Assembly (NCBI RefSeq): GCF_017303155.1
Contig: NZ_JAEKJR010000002.1
Location: 1 to 64,000, forward strand
Reading direction: 5' to 3'
DNA length: 64,000 nucleotides
Source of the DNA: Microbulbifer salipaludis
GTDB taxonomy: Bacteria > Pseudomonadota > Gammaproteobacteria > Pseudomonadales > Cellvibrionaceae
Shown: piece by piece, positions 18,425 through 27,185 of the stretch
How the letters are laid out: each line of letters starts with the position of its first letter
How positions within the stretch are numbered: the first letter of the stretch is position 1
Program-made: the position numbers and the translations under genes
Notes under the pieces: model-generated
What the model was told of the DNA's origin: nothing
The model's input: only the letters and a program-made list of their open reading frames with translations
Database searches by the model: none

Positions 18425-20305
18425 TCAATTCCCAAAATCATCAAACGCAATCTGTTCTTCCTGTACACCGAGTTCCGTCAGCATCGCGATGCAGGCGCGC
18501 AACATGGCCGGTGGGCCGCACAGGTAGAACGCGCAATTGCCAATGTCCGGGTGCTTGCGCAGGTAAGTTTCGGCGGCAATATCGCTGATAAAGCCGGTGG
18601 CTCCTTGCCACTGATCTTCTGCACGCGGTTCCGACAGTGCCAGCTGCCATTGAAAGTTGTCGTGTGCCTGTGCCAGCGCGTCGAACTGATCTGCATAGAA
18701 TACTTCCCGCATGCTGCGCGCACCGTACCAGAAGCGGATTGACCGGTTGGTGCGATGGTTGTGCAGTTGATCCAGAATCATCGAGCGCAGTGGCGCCATG
18801 CCGGCACCTCCACCGATCAGGACAATTTCACGGGTGCTGTCCTGCACGTGGAAACTGCCAAACGGTCCGTGCAGTTGTAGTTGGTCGCCGGGCTTCAGGT
18901 TGAACATGTAGCTGGAACCGGCGCCGGCGGGCAGCCCTGTGCGGCCTGCGGGCGGTGGCTGGATGCGCACATTCAGCAGGATCTCTTCACCGCGCTCCCC
19001 GGCAATGGTTTCCCCCGGTGCGTTGGCCATGGAGTAGGAGCGACGCAGTGCGGTACTGTGACTGGCGCCTGCGGCAGTCAGCCAGGGTTGCCAGTCGTCG
19101 CGGAAGCGCGCGTCCACCGGGGTGTCGGCCAGGCGCAGGGTGTGCGGTGGCACCTCCACCTGCACGAAGCTGCCAGCGCGGAATACAAACGGGCGCGGCC
19201 CCAGCGGCGCCAGACGAATCTCCTTGATGTAGGGGGTGAGGAAGCGGGTTTCCCGCACCTCTGCGCGGTATATCTCCGCCTGCAGCACACTGTGATCCAG
19301 CGTAAGCTGGGTGGCCGCGGTGGCCCGTTGCTGGCAGGCGAGGCGCTTGCCCAAGGCCAGCTCGGCGGCCGACAGCAGGGATTTTTCGCTGCCGGTGATG
19401 GGGGCCTCCGGTGACAGCTGCACCAGGCACAGGCCGCAACTGCCACCGCCGCCGCAGTTGGAAGGCAGCTGCACGCCCTGGGCCGCAAGGCCGTCGAACA
19501 GGTTGGCACCGCTAGGCAGCGCCAGCTCCTGCACCGGGTTGGCGGCGGGGTCGAGCAGGGTGACGGCGACCTTGCTGCGGCGCAACTTGGCCACCAGGTT
19601 GAAGTCGTGGCGGGAGAAACTGGAAAACAGCATCACGCAACCGGAAACGGACAGCAGCAGGGCGCCGATACCGAAGATCACCACGAACGGATTGTTGAAA
19701 TCCTGGCGCTCGGTGTAATCCATGATGTGCAGCATCCAGAAGATATCGAACAGCCGCCAGGTATCGTTGCGCCGCTCGAGCAAGCGGCCGTCCTGCGCGG
19801 AGATGTACAGGCTGGTATTGCCCTGGTCCGCGATATCCACACGCCATACGGGCCCGTGGTGACGACGGGATTCCAAATTGGGTTGCGGCAGGTGTTGTGG
19901 CGTGCCGATCAGACGATCGTCGCCGGCGTAGTCGTGTGCCGCGATAGCCGCCGCCAGCGGAGCATCGATCACCAGCAGGTTGCCGGTGCGGGCATCGCGC
20001 AGCTCCACGCGGTCGCCGGTCTGAACCCGGTAAACCGGGCGGTCGAAACCCGGCTGCAGGCGAATATCCACAAGCGGCCTGTCGGTGTTGTGGTACAGGC
20101 TGGCGATCTCGGCGTGCGAGCGCAGCAAAGCATGGGCGGACTGGTCCGAGGAAAGGGGCCCGGCCGGATGGCGCTCCGCCAGATGGCGGCCGCCGACCAC
20201 GTTGGAATCGAGCAGGGCAAAGCCGAGGCCGCTGACCAGCCACAGCACCAGCTGCAGGCCGATTACCAGGCTCAGCCACTTGTGTGCAGCTTTGATGAAA
20301 ATCAC
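18425..20305 (-). CDS. PepSY-ferredoxin-flavin reductase fusion (probable ferric reductase)
   Basis: This 626-aa membrane redox protein has an N-terminal PepSY_TM region (about 1-240), with a first helix at about 10-32 and a second around 205-228, the latter after FDIFWMLHIMDYTER. A plant-type 2Fe-2S ferredoxin follows (about 255-330), whose Cys ligands lie in NCGGGGSCGLCLVQ and LACQQ. The C-terminus is an NqrF-like FAD/NAD(P)H reductase with RRSYSMAN for FAD, GGGAGMAPLRSMI for NAD binding and FYLCGPPAML at the end. Electrons would flow from NAD(P)H through FAD and 2Fe-2S toward the membrane. The start overlaps the previous stop (ATGA). Context suggests ferric-siderophore reduction, which is an inference. 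Confidence 0.85.
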   Translation of the reverse strand: MIFIKAAHKWLSLVIGLQLVLWLVSGLGFALLDSNVVGGRHLAERHPAGPLSSDQSAHALLRSHAEIASLYHNTDRPLVDIRLQPGFDRPVYRVQTGDRVELRDARTGNLLVIDAPLAAAIAAHDYAGDDRLIGTPQHLPQPNLESRRHHGPVWRVDIADQGNTSLYISAQDGRLLERRNDTWRLFDIFWMLHIMDYTERQDFNNPFVVIFGIGALLLSVSGCVMLFSSFSRHDFNLVAKLRRSKVAVTLLDPAANPVQELALPSGANLFDGLAAQGVQLPSNCGGGGSCGLCLVQLSPEAPITGSEKSLLSAAELALGKRLACQQRATAATQLTLDHSVLQAEIYRAEVRETRFLTPYIKEIRLAPLGPRPFVFRAGSFVQVEVPPHTLRLADTPVDARFRDDWQPWLTAAGASHSTALRRSYSMANAPGETIAGERGEEILLNVRIQPPPAGRTGLPAGAGSSYMFNLKPGDQLQLHGPFGSFHVQDSTREIVLIGGGAGMAPLRSMILDQLHNHRTNRSIRFWYGARSMREVFYADQFDALAQAHDNFQWQLALSEPRAEDQWQGATGFISDIAAETYLRKHPDIGNCAFYLCGPPAMLRACIAMLTELGVQEEQIAFDDFGN

Positions 20306-21033
20306 CCTGCACCTCCCGCTGTGGCGGCGTTGCCAGGGGCCTTGCCCCGGCGCGCAAAGCTGTAGAACAGCAGGATCAGGCCGGCCAGTACGCCGGTCAG
20401 GCTGACGATGGAAATGACCAGCAGCAGCGGGTTGTGGATATCCGCACGCTCCTCGTAGTCCATGATGTGCAGCATCCAGAAGAAATCGAAGGCGCGCCAG
20501 TAATTGTGGCGGCGGGTGGCCAGCGCGCCGGTGCTGGGGTCGATGTACAGGCTGGTGCCGTAGCGGTCGTCAAAATTGACCCGCCACAGGGGCAGCGCGC
20601 GGGACGGTACTTCGGTAGGTGGGTTGCTGGTAATCAGCTCGGCAGAGGCGGCGGGCAGTTCGCCAGAATAGTAGTGCTCCGCCAATGCGCGTGCGCGCGT
20701 GCTGTCGACGGGCGGTACTTCGCGGCCGCTGCGGGCGTCAACCAGGTGTGCGCCTTCGCCAGTTTTCACCACATAGTAGGGGTTGCCCTGCAGCGCCTTG
20801 AGCTGGATGTGTTTGACCCCGCGGTAGCGCTCAAGTATTTCCGCGGTGGGCGCCAGTTGCTCCAGATTTGCCGGCAGTGGCTCGCTCAGATTCTTGACCA
20901 GGTGATCGCCGTGGATGAAGTCCAGATCCATCACCACCATATAAACGCCGCTCAGGGTCCACAACAGGGCCTGAATGCCGACAAACAGAAACAGCCATTT
21001 GTGGATTTTTCTGGAAAGAGATGCGCGCCCCAT
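20302..21033 (-). CDS. PepSY domain membrane protein
   Basis: This 243-aa protein has an N-terminal transmembrane helix (FLFVGIQALLWTLSGVYMVV), a periplasmic PepSY-like region with PYYVVKTGEGAHLVDARSG and WRVNFDDRYGTSLYIDPSTG, and a C-terminal helix (LLLVISIVSLTGVLAGLILLFYSF). FDFFWMLHIMDYEER is nearly identical to the matching part of the downstream reductase, so the two are paralogous membrane modules and may form a heterodimer. It overlaps the reductase gene by four bases. Confidence 0.85.
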   Translation of the reverse strand: MGRASLSRKIHKWLFLFVGIQALLWTLSGVYMVVMDLDFIHGDHLVKNLSEPLPANLEQLAPTAEILERYRGVKHIQLKALQGNPYYVVKTGEGAHLVDARSGREVPPVDSTRARALAEHYYSGELPAASAELITSNPPTEVPSRALPLWRVNFDDRYGTSLYIDPSTGALATRRHNYWRAFDFFWMLHIMDYEERADIHNPLLLVISIVSLTGVLAGLILLFYSFARRGKAPGNAATAGGAG

Positions 21034-21141
21034 TATTATCGCTCGCCGGATGCTGCTGGATATAAAGTATACGAATGGCGCCAGTTTATCGGTGCGATGG
21101 GAAAAAGTCTTGCGGCGCTTTTTCGGGGGGTAGTCTTGGGA

Positions 21142-21858
21142 TTAGTCAAAACCCCGGTGTATACCCGCCTGTTGCAGTTCCTCCAGCGCCGGGTCGGTGC
21201 CCGCCAGTGCCACATGCAGTTGCGTGGTATCCGGTAGCGGGTGCATGGCGTAGTAGAACTGCCAGGGGGCGTCCCGGTCGGCGAGGGTTTCGTCGAAAGA
21301 GACACCCTCCCCCAGGTGGTAGCCCGCCAGGTTGATCCGCCCCAACCCCTCGGAGATGCCGGTCCCGCGGGCCTTGAAAAAGGCCTCTTTCATGGTCCAC
21401 AGCCGGTAGAAATGCATGGGCATCAGTTCCAGCGGCGGCGATTCCAGCAAGGCGCACTCCTGGGGGTGGAAGTAGTGGCGGGCGATCCGCAGGAAGTCGC
21501 GCGGTTTGCGCGGCTGCTCGATATCAATGCCGATGGGCGCCTCGCAGGAAACCGCCAGCGCGATCCACTGGCCGCTGTGGCTGAGACTGAAGTGCAGTTC
21601 CGGAAAATCCACTAACAGTGGCTTGCCGCTGGGCAGGCGATCGAACTGCAGCTGTGCAGGCGGCTGCCCGCTGATTTTTCCGAGTACCTTGCGCAGCATG
21701 CCACGACTCAACAGAAACTGATGTCGAGCCTCCGCGTGCCTGTAACTGCACTGGCGTCGGAGTTCTTCAGCCGATAACAGGGTGGCGAGCGCCAGAGCCT
21801 CTGGGCTGTCAGGAGCTATTTCATCGCTGCGTAGCAGCCAAACTGCGGGAAGTGTCAT
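21142..21858 (-). CDS. 4'-phosphopantetheinyl transferase, Sfp/EntD type
   Basis: This 238-aa enzyme, by family, transfers the phosphopantetheine arm of CoA to carrier domains of non-ribosomal peptide or polyketide synthases. Family motifs are FSLSHSGQWIALAV, IGIDIEQPRKPRDF (Mg-binding D and E) and FYRLWTMKEAFFKARG (W-x-x-KEA). The frame opens at an ATG at 21912, but the second Met (21858) is preferred because a Fur-box-like sequence occupies 21884-21902, within the longer version. The PepSY gene follows 108 bases later on the same strand. Sfp-type enzymes are often iron-regulated through siderophore synthesis. No synthase lies in this window. Confidence 0.87.
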   Translation of the reverse strand: MTLPAVWLLRSDEIAPDSPEALALATLLSAEELRRQCSYRHAEARHQFLLSRGMLRKVLGKISGQPPAQLQFDRLPSGKPLLVDFPELHFSLSHSGQWIALAVSCEAPIGIDIEQPRKPRDFLRIARHYFHPQECALLESPPLELMPMHFYRLWTMKEAFFKARGTGISEGLGRINLAGYHLGEGVSFDETLADRDAPWQFYYAMHPLPDTTQLHVALAGTDPALEELQQAGIHRGFD

Positions 21859-21883
21859 AGAGCCAACAAAACGTGTGCTTTGT

Positions 21884-21902
21884 ATTAATGCTAATCGTTG
21901 CG
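21884..21902. promoter_or_regulatory. Fur-box-like sequence before the PPTase gene
   Basis: ATTAATGCTAATCGTTGCG matches the consensus GATAATGATAATCATTATC at 12 of 19 positions, including 11 of 13 in the AATGATAATCATT core. It lies 26-44 bases upstream of the preferred PPTase start, a normal operator position. Confidence 0.5.
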
Positions 21903-21952
21903 CACTCGGCATGCCACCGGGGGAGTGCTATGCAGCTCACCGCTGGGGATTG

Positions 21953-21981
21953 GCTTGAGGTGCTTGAGGTATGCTTGAGGT
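21953..21981. repeat. Three copies of GCTTGAGGT
   Basis: The nonamer occurs at 21953-21961, 21962-21970 and 21973-21981, between the divergent PPTase and radA genes. The first two are abutting and the third is two bases away. It may be simple slippage or a direct-repeat binding site. Confidence 0.6.
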
Positions 21982-22137
21982 AGAAGTAGCGTGAGATAAG
22001 CGCGGCTTGAAGGCAGGGGCATTGGGCTGGCCATCAGGGAAGGGTAAACTCTGCGGCTTCCGCCGGGCGGCGTACGGTCCGTTCTGCGGCCACTCGTAGA
22101 CCCAATTTAATTCAAGAGTCCCGCAAGGGGAGAGCCT

Positions 22138-23532
22138 TTGGCCAAAAAAACCAAAACCGCATTTGTGTGCAATGAATGCGGAGCCGACTACAGCAAATGG
22201 GCAGGCCAGTGCGGTGCCTGTGGGGCGTGGAACAGCCTGAGTGAAGTGCGGCTGGGGCCAGCGCATACGGACAGCCGTTCCGCCAACTTTACCGATGCCC
22301 AGGCCGGCTACGCTGGTGCCGCGGGGCAGGGCAAGGTGCAGAAGCTGTCCGAGATTGACCTCAGCGAGCTGCCCCGTATTCCCACCAATGCCAGCGAGCT
22401 CGACCGGGTACTGGGGGGCGGGCTGGTGCCCGGGTCGGTGGTGCTGATTGGTGGCCATCCCGGTGCGGGCAAGTCCACGGTGCTGCTACAGACCCTGTGC
22501 CACCTCTCGCAGACTCTGCCGGCGCTCTACGTGACCGGTGAGGAGTCCCTGCAGCAGGTGGCTATGCGCGCCAAGCGTCTGGGCCTGCCGGCAGACCACC
22601 TGCAGATGCTGTCGGAAACCAATGTGGAGCAGATCTGCCTCACCGCTGGTGAAGTAAAACCCAAGGTGATGGTGGTGGACTCCATCCAGGTCATGCATAT
22701 GGCCGAAGTGCAGTCTGCACCGGGCTCGGTGGCGCAGGTGCGCGAGAGTGCCGCCTACCTCACCCGTTTCGCCAAGCAGACCGGCACCGCGCTGATTCTG
22801 GTCGGGCACGTCACCAAAGACGGCAGCCTCGCCGGGCCCAAGGTGCTGGAACACATCATCGACTGCTCCATCATGCTCGAGGGGACCCACGACTCCCGCT
22901 TCCGCACCTTGCGCGCGCACAAAAACCGATTTGGTGCGGTGAACGAGCTGGGGGTGTTTGCGATGACCGAGCAGGGGCTGAAAGAAGTCTCCAACCCCTC
23001 CGCGATTTTCCTGCAGCGGGCGGAAGAAATTGCCGCGGGTTCGGTGGTGACTTCCGTATGGGAGGGCACCCGCCCGTTGCTGGTGGAACTGCAGGCGCTG
23101 GTGGACGACAGCAGCCTCGGCAATCCCCGTCGGGTCGCGGTGGGCCTGGACCAGAACCGTTTGAACATGCTGCTGGCTGTATTGCACCGCCACGGCGGTG
23201 TGCTGGTCGGCGACCAGGATGTGTTTATCAACGTGGTCGGCGGTGTGAAAGTGATGGAAACCAGCGCCGACCTCACCCTGCTGATGGCGGTAGTCTCCAG
23301 CTTCCGCAACCGCGCGCTGGATCGGGACCTGATGATTTTTGGTGAAGTGGGGCTCGCCGGTGAAATCCGCCCGGTACCCTCGGGGCAGGAACGGTTGCGG
23401 GAAGCGGCCAAGCATGGCTTTAGAAAAGCGATTGTGCCGGCAGCAAATCGCCTAAAAGCTGATATCGAGGGTATGCAGGTAATTCCGGTGAAGAGCCTGT
23501 TGGAAACGCTTGATGCGCTGGGAATGCATTAG
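22138..23532 (+). CDS. radA: DNA repair protein RadA
   Basis: This 464-aa branch-migration ATPase of recombinational repair begins with TTG, supported by GGGGAG seven bases upstream and by the universal N-terminus MAKKTKTAFVCNECG. It shows the CxxC...CxxC zinc finger (CNECG, CGACG), Walker A (GHPGAGKST), the RadA-specific KNRFG motif (AHKNRFGAVNELG), Walker B-like VMVVDSIQ, and the C-terminal Lon-protease-like domain (LMIFGEVGLAGEIRPV). Length and domain order are standard. It is transcribed divergently from the PPTase gene. Confidence 0.96.
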   Translation: MAKKTKTAFVCNECGADYSKWAGQCGACGAWNSLSEVRLGPAHTDSRSANFTDAQAGYAGAAGQGKVQKLSEIDLSELPRIPTNASELDRVLGGGLVPGSVVLIGGHPGAGKSTVLLQTLCHLSQTLPALYVTGEESLQQVAMRAKRLGLPADHLQMLSETNVEQICLTAGEVKPKVMVVDSIQVMHMAEVQSAPGSVAQVRESAAYLTRFAKQTGTALILVGHVTKDGSLAGPKVLEHIIDCSIMLEGTHDSRFRTLRAHKNRFGAVNELGVFAMTEQGLKEVSNPSAIFLQRAEEIAAGSVVTSVWEGTRPLLVELQALVDDSSLGNPRRVAVGLDQNRLNMLLAVLHRHGGVLVGDQDVFINVVGGVKVMETSADLTLLMAVVSSFRNRALDRDLMIFGEVGLAGEIRPVPSGQERLREAAKHGFRKAIVPAANRLKADIEGMQVIPVKSLLETLDALGMH

Positions 23533-23586
23533 ATTGATATGGCGAAATAATTGGCTCGTCCAATAGCTTGACTATCAGGTAAGTGG

Positions 23587-23961
23587 CTAGGAAAAGAAAT
23601 TTAATTTATCTAACCCGATCAACGCTAGCATGCTCATCGCTGATCCCATGAACGACCAGAAAAATATAATGGCGATGATTTTATCAAAAAAATTTGTGTG
23701 CTTTTTGATGAGATCTGAATTTGCATGTAAAAATGATAGTTGACCGCTTTCCAGTACTTTGTGAATTTTACTCGGTGTGGCGAGAGCCTGAGCTACATTT
23801 AAGATGTCCCAACCACTCGCGAATTCAAGGCCGAGATCGCTCCTTGTTTCAGGGTTTTTTCGTAGTTTTCGTACAGTTACCTGTCCGAAAACTACATATA
23901 AAAATAGGCTGAAAAACATAACTGCAGCGCAACAGCCAAGTAGGAATGTAAATGTACTCAT
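23587..23961 (-). CDS. Small two-helix membrane protein, candidate immunity protein
   Basis: This 124-aa protein is predicted to have two transmembrane segments (about residues 5-27 and 88-112), separated by a cytoplasmic or periplasmic stretch of 60 residues (FASGWDILNVAQALATPSKI and onward). The start overlaps the stop of the upstream gene by four bases (ATGA), so the two are translated together. The region is clearly more AT-rich than its surroundings. I do not recognise the family. Its position just after a glycine-zipper membrane protein suggests a cognate immunity protein. Confidence 0.6.
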   Translation of the reverse strand: MSTFTFLLGCCAAVMFFSLFLYVVFGQVTVRKLRKNPETRSDLGLEFASGWDILNVAQALATPSKIHKVLESGQLSFLHANSDLIKKHTNFFDKIIAIIFFWSFMGSAMSMLALIGLDKLNFFS

Positions 23962-24941
23962 GATTCGACGCCGCTGATTGCACCCATTATTCCTTCATAC
24001 CACGCATCGGCGTTTGACTGCGTAACCTCATTCACGGCCATCGCTGCACCCGCTGATGCTCCAGCTATTGCCAGCCCACCAATGACCAGTCCAACCCAGC
24101 CAATCGGTGTGGCGACAACTAGTATGCCTAGAACGGCAGCGCCAATTTTTGCTGTCGCCACTCCAGTCCCGGCACTTAGTCCAAAACTCAGTGATTCTCT
24201 AAATAGATCCTTCTCCCACTCTCCGCCAGTCTGATAGCTATTGTGGACCTTGCCCACACGAGACCCAAAATCAATTACTGCCAACCCATTGCCGAGTAGC
24301 TTGGTGTGCTGGCTCAACCTTACCAGTCTGTGGGCGTCAATCTCACTACTGAGCTGTAGTTTCGCCACATTACGGCTGCTACCAGCGATATTGGTGCCGC
24401 GTTCAGCGCTGGTCAGCGGGGTGCCGCGGCGGGAGCGAATGTGACTGGTTACCATATGCAGCTCGGCGCGGAACTGCGCCTGCATACGGTTGAAGGCATG
24501 GTGTGCCCTTTGCTTCAGTTGTGCCTGATAACCGGCTTTGCTCTGTTTCGCCTCGCGGTAAGTGAGTAGCGCTACTTGGTACTCCTTGACCGACTTTGCA
24601 AAACCACTGATACGCTCTCCGTAAACGCTGGTTGAGGCACCGGTCAGGGCAATATTGTAATCCTTGAGTTGCTCCATCATCGCGGCGATGGCCACGGTGT
24701 TGTCTTCACCAAAGGTAAGCGCCAGCTCGGTTACCGGTTTTGATATGTGTTTCGGTGCCAGCAGTGACTGAATACGCTTGCCCTGGGCATCGTTATGGCC
24801 GTTCAGCAGGTAGGGGGTATTGGCTTTGGCAGATTGGGGGGCAGAGCTATGGAGTTCGGAATACTGTTGAAAATTGGCGTTGCAGGCCAGCTGGATAGCT
24901 GGCGCACTGAGCGGCCGATTGCACAGGAGAAGCGTAGTCAC
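23958..24941 (-). CDS. Glycine-zipper protein, candidate pore-forming toxin
   Basis: This 327-aa protein has no signal peptide. Residues 1-240 are polar and largely helical, with long stretches such as YQVALLTYREAKQSKAGYQAQ and HAFNRMQAQFRAELHMV. Residues about 248-303 form hydrophobic Gly/Ala-rich helices with repeated small-residue spacing (SAGTGVATAKIGAAVLG, then IGGLAIAGASAGAAMAV), a glycine-zipper pattern seen in pore-forming effectors. A short polar tail (WYEGIMGAISG) ends the protein. It is followed, with ATGA overlap, by a small two-helix membrane gene. No secretion genes lie nearby. The toxin role is inferred from architecture only. Confidence 0.55.
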   Translation of the reverse strand: MTTLLLCNRPLSAPAIQLACNANFQQYSELHSSAPQSAKANTPYLLNGHNDAQGKRIQSLLAPKHISKPVTELALTFGEDNTVAIAAMMEQLKDYNIALTGASTSVYGERISGFAKSVKEYQVALLTYREAKQSKAGYQAQLKQRAHHAFNRMQAQFRAELHMVTSHIRSRRGTPLTSAERGTNIAGSSRNVAKLQLSSEIDAHRLVRLSQHTKLLGNGLAVIDFGSRVGKVHNSYQTGGEWEKDLFRESLSFGLSAGTGVATAKIGAAVLGILVVATPIGWVGLVIGGLAIAGASAGAAMAVNEVTQSNADAWYEGIMGAISGVES

Positions 24942-25155
24942 TTTCAGGTCCTTTTGAAAAGTGCGTGAAGCGAAAGCGCAAATTCTACTGATGATGCAGA
25001 CGATCTTGAAGTGATATTCGGAGTATGAACGTACCAGTTAGGTTGGGGCTTGTCGGAATAGACCATTCCCTGTGGGCAGGATTTCTCAGCACGGAATGGA
25101 TAAGCAGTTTTTTCAGGTCTGAGTGGCTGCGGATGTGGATACGGATGCGGCGATC

Positions 25156-25184
25156 GGCGGCCACCCAATACCTTGGGGGCCGCC
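25156..25184 (-). terminator. Terminator-like hairpin after the DUF6249 gene
   Basis: GGCGGCCACCC and GGGGGCCGCC can form a strong stem with one bulge just past the stop of the minus-strand gene. There is no T tract, so it may be a Rho-dependent or stabilising element. Confidence 0.4.
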
Positions 25185-25191
25185 CACCTGG

Positions 25192-25572
25192 TTAGTGTGC
25201 TTGCGGTTTGGCGAGGTAGTGCATTGCAAAATACGCGACGCCGATCGCGAACGGAATTGCGGCGGCCGCGAGTGTTCCCATGAACGCATGGTTGCTCGGA
25301 TCGGGAGTAAGCAGGCCGATCAGTCCGAGGCCTACGGCTACCGCGGTCCAGACGATGCCGCGGCGCAGGTCTTCTTGCGGGTGCGAATTGTTGGCGCTCA
25401 GGCTTTCTATCAGTTCCGCAGGTACATCGGCGCCTTTTTCCAGGGCCAGGCGCAGGGTTTGCTGTGTCTCACCATTTTTTTTCGCAAAGTAACCGAGCAG
25501 CATCCGTAGGGACAGACCGATGAGCAGGAAAAGACCAAAAGGCACCAGCAGTGCAAGGGTGGATTCGTTCAT
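25192..25572 (-). CDS. DUF6249-like small membrane protein
   Basis: This 126-aa protein has an N-terminal helix (LALLVPFGLFLLIGLSLRMLLG), a charged middle segment (KKNGETQQTLRLALEKGADVP) and two further hydrophobic helices (RGIVWTAVAVGLGLIGLL and MGTLAAAAIPFAIGVAYFAM). The pattern of 'helix, LEKG-x-x-P-ELI, RRG, two helices' matches the DUF6249 family of inner-membrane proteins, often found beside sigma factors. No such partner is visible here. It is monocistronic by spacing. The function is unknown. Confidence 0.7.
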   Translation of the reverse strand: MNESTLALLVPFGLFLLIGLSLRMLLGYFAKKNGETQQTLRLALEKGADVPAELIESLSANNSHPQEDLRRGIVWTAVAVGLGLIGLLTPDPSNHAFMGTLAAAAIPFAIGVAYFAMHYLAKPQAH

Positions 25573-25739
25573 TGTGTTCTCCAGTTGTTGATACGCATCT
25601 TGATGTGTTGCCGATAGGATGCGTTGGCCGGCGACTTTGGATGCAACTGGAGTGAAAATTCGAACGGCCAGGGCTTACCCACCGAGCGCACCGGCGATGC
25701 CGGAGCGCTGGGTCACAGGTTAGTAGCGCCGACGTTTAC

Positions 25740-27185
25740 CTATTTGGTCAGGCGCAGCATCAACTTCATCATACTGCTTGCAAGCTTGCCGTAAGGCGGC
25801 ATCAGCAGTTTCAGTGGATCCAGCGGGCCCTGGTAGAACACCGGGCGCAGTTTGGAGAAGGTGAGGAACCCCTCGTAGCCGTGGTAGTGACCCATGCCGC
25901 TCTCGCCCACGCCACCGAAGGGAATGTCGTGCTGGCCCACATGTAGCACCGCGTTGTTGACGCTGACGCCCCCGGACATGACGTGGTCGATGTAGTAGTC
26001 CCGCAGGTCGGCGTCTTTGGTGAACGGGTAGATGGCCAGTGGGCGGTCACCGCGGTTGATATAGGCCGCAACTTCCTCGCGGTTCTTGTAGGTCTTGATC
26101 GGCAGCAGTGGGCCAAAAATTTCCCGCTGCATGACGGTCATGTCTTCGGTCACGTTGATCAGCAGGTGTGCGGGGAATTTTTTCAGCGTGTCGCCGCGGT
26201 CGCCCTGGCCATCGGTAAGGTCGATGGCGGTGGCCCCTTTTTGCGAGGCGTCGTCCAGGGTCTGCCAGATACGCTGGAAAGAGCGCTCGTCGATCACCGA
26301 CGTATAGTCCGGATGGTGGATATCCGGGTAGCGCTTCTTGAATACCTGCTTGGCTTTGTCGATAAACTCAGCGAGTTTTTCTTCGGGTAACAGTAGATAG
26401 TCTACCGTGGTGCAGATCTGGCCGGCATTGAACAACTTCCAGAACAGGATGCGTTCAACGGCGGTATCGGTGTCGTAGTCGGGGCCGACAATGGCCGGGG
26501 ATTTGCCACCCAGTTCCAGGGTGACCGGGGTGAGGTTGGCCGCGGCCGCAGCCATGACTTTGCGGCCGGTGGTTCCCGATCCGGTAAAAATCAGGTGATC
26601 AAACTTGAGCTTGGAAAACTCGACACCCACGTTGCCGGTTTCTTCGAGGAAAACCAGCTTGTCTGCGGGGAAATAATCCACGCTGATGCGCTTCAATACC
26701 GCCGTGAGGTTGCGGGAATTCTCCGACATTTTCACCATGGCGCGGTTGCCGGCAGCGAAAATGTTGATCAGCGGACCGATGGACAGATTGATTGGAAAGT
26801 TCCACGGCACGATTACGCCAATCACACCCAGTGGCTGAGGGATGACCTTCGCCGCCGAGGATGGGAAGGCCGTAAACTCCACATGCCGTCGCTGCGGCTT
26901 CATCCATTTTTTCAGGCGCTTGATCGTATCTTTTATGCCATCAAGTGCCGGAAATATTTCCGCGAACAGGGTTTCATGGTGGGAGCGATTGCCGTAGTCC
27001 GCGCTGACCGCCTGTACCAGCTCGTCCTGGTGTTCGCGAATCATGCGCGCCAGGGCCTGCAGGTCACTGATGCGTTGAGCGCGGTCGGGCACCGGGTTGG
27101 CCAGATACGCCTGGCGTTGCTGGTCTAACAGGTCGGTCAGGTTCTCTGTGGTGTGGTGGTCGACAGCTTCGGCGATCTGGTTCAT
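25740..27185 (-). CDS. Coniferyl aldehyde dehydrogenase-like NAD-dependent ALDH
   Basis: This 481-aa enzyme of the aldehyde dehydrogenase superfamily oxidises aldehydes to acids. Visible motifs are PWNFPINLSIGPLINIFAAGN, the cofactor loop FTGSGTTGRKVM, the general base in LELGGKSPAIVG and the catalytic Cys in NAGQICTTVDYLL. Closest in character to coniferyl aldehyde dehydrogenases: it is short, lacks the extended N-terminus and ends with a hydrophobic helix-rich tail (YGKLASSMMKLMLRL), as in membrane-associated ALDH3 types. It stands alone, with a large gap before the divergent ABC operon. The physiological substrate cannot be read from the sequence. Confidence 0.87.
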   Translation of the reverse strand: MNQIAEAVDHHTTENLTDLLDQQRQAYLANPVPDRAQRISDLQALARMIREHQDELVQAVSADYGNRSHHETLFAEIFPALDGIKDTIKRLKKWMKPQRRHVEFTAFPSSAAKVIPQPLGVIGVIVPWNFPINLSIGPLINIFAAGNRAMVKMSENSRNLTAVLKRISVDYFPADKLVFLEETGNVGVEFSKLKFDHLIFTGSGTTGRKVMAAAAANLTPVTLELGGKSPAIVGPDYDTDTAVERILFWKLFNAGQICTTVDYLLLPEEKLAEFIDKAKQVFKKRYPDIHHPDYTSVIDERSFQRIWQTLDDASQKGATAIDLTDGQGDRGDTLKKFPAHLLINVTEDMTVMQREIFGPLLPIKTYKNREEVAAYINRGDRPLAIYPFTKDADLRDYYIDHVMSGGVSVNNAVLHVGQHDIPFGGVGESGMGHYHGYEGFLTFSKLRPVFYQGPLDPLKLLMPPYGKLASSMMKLMLRLTK

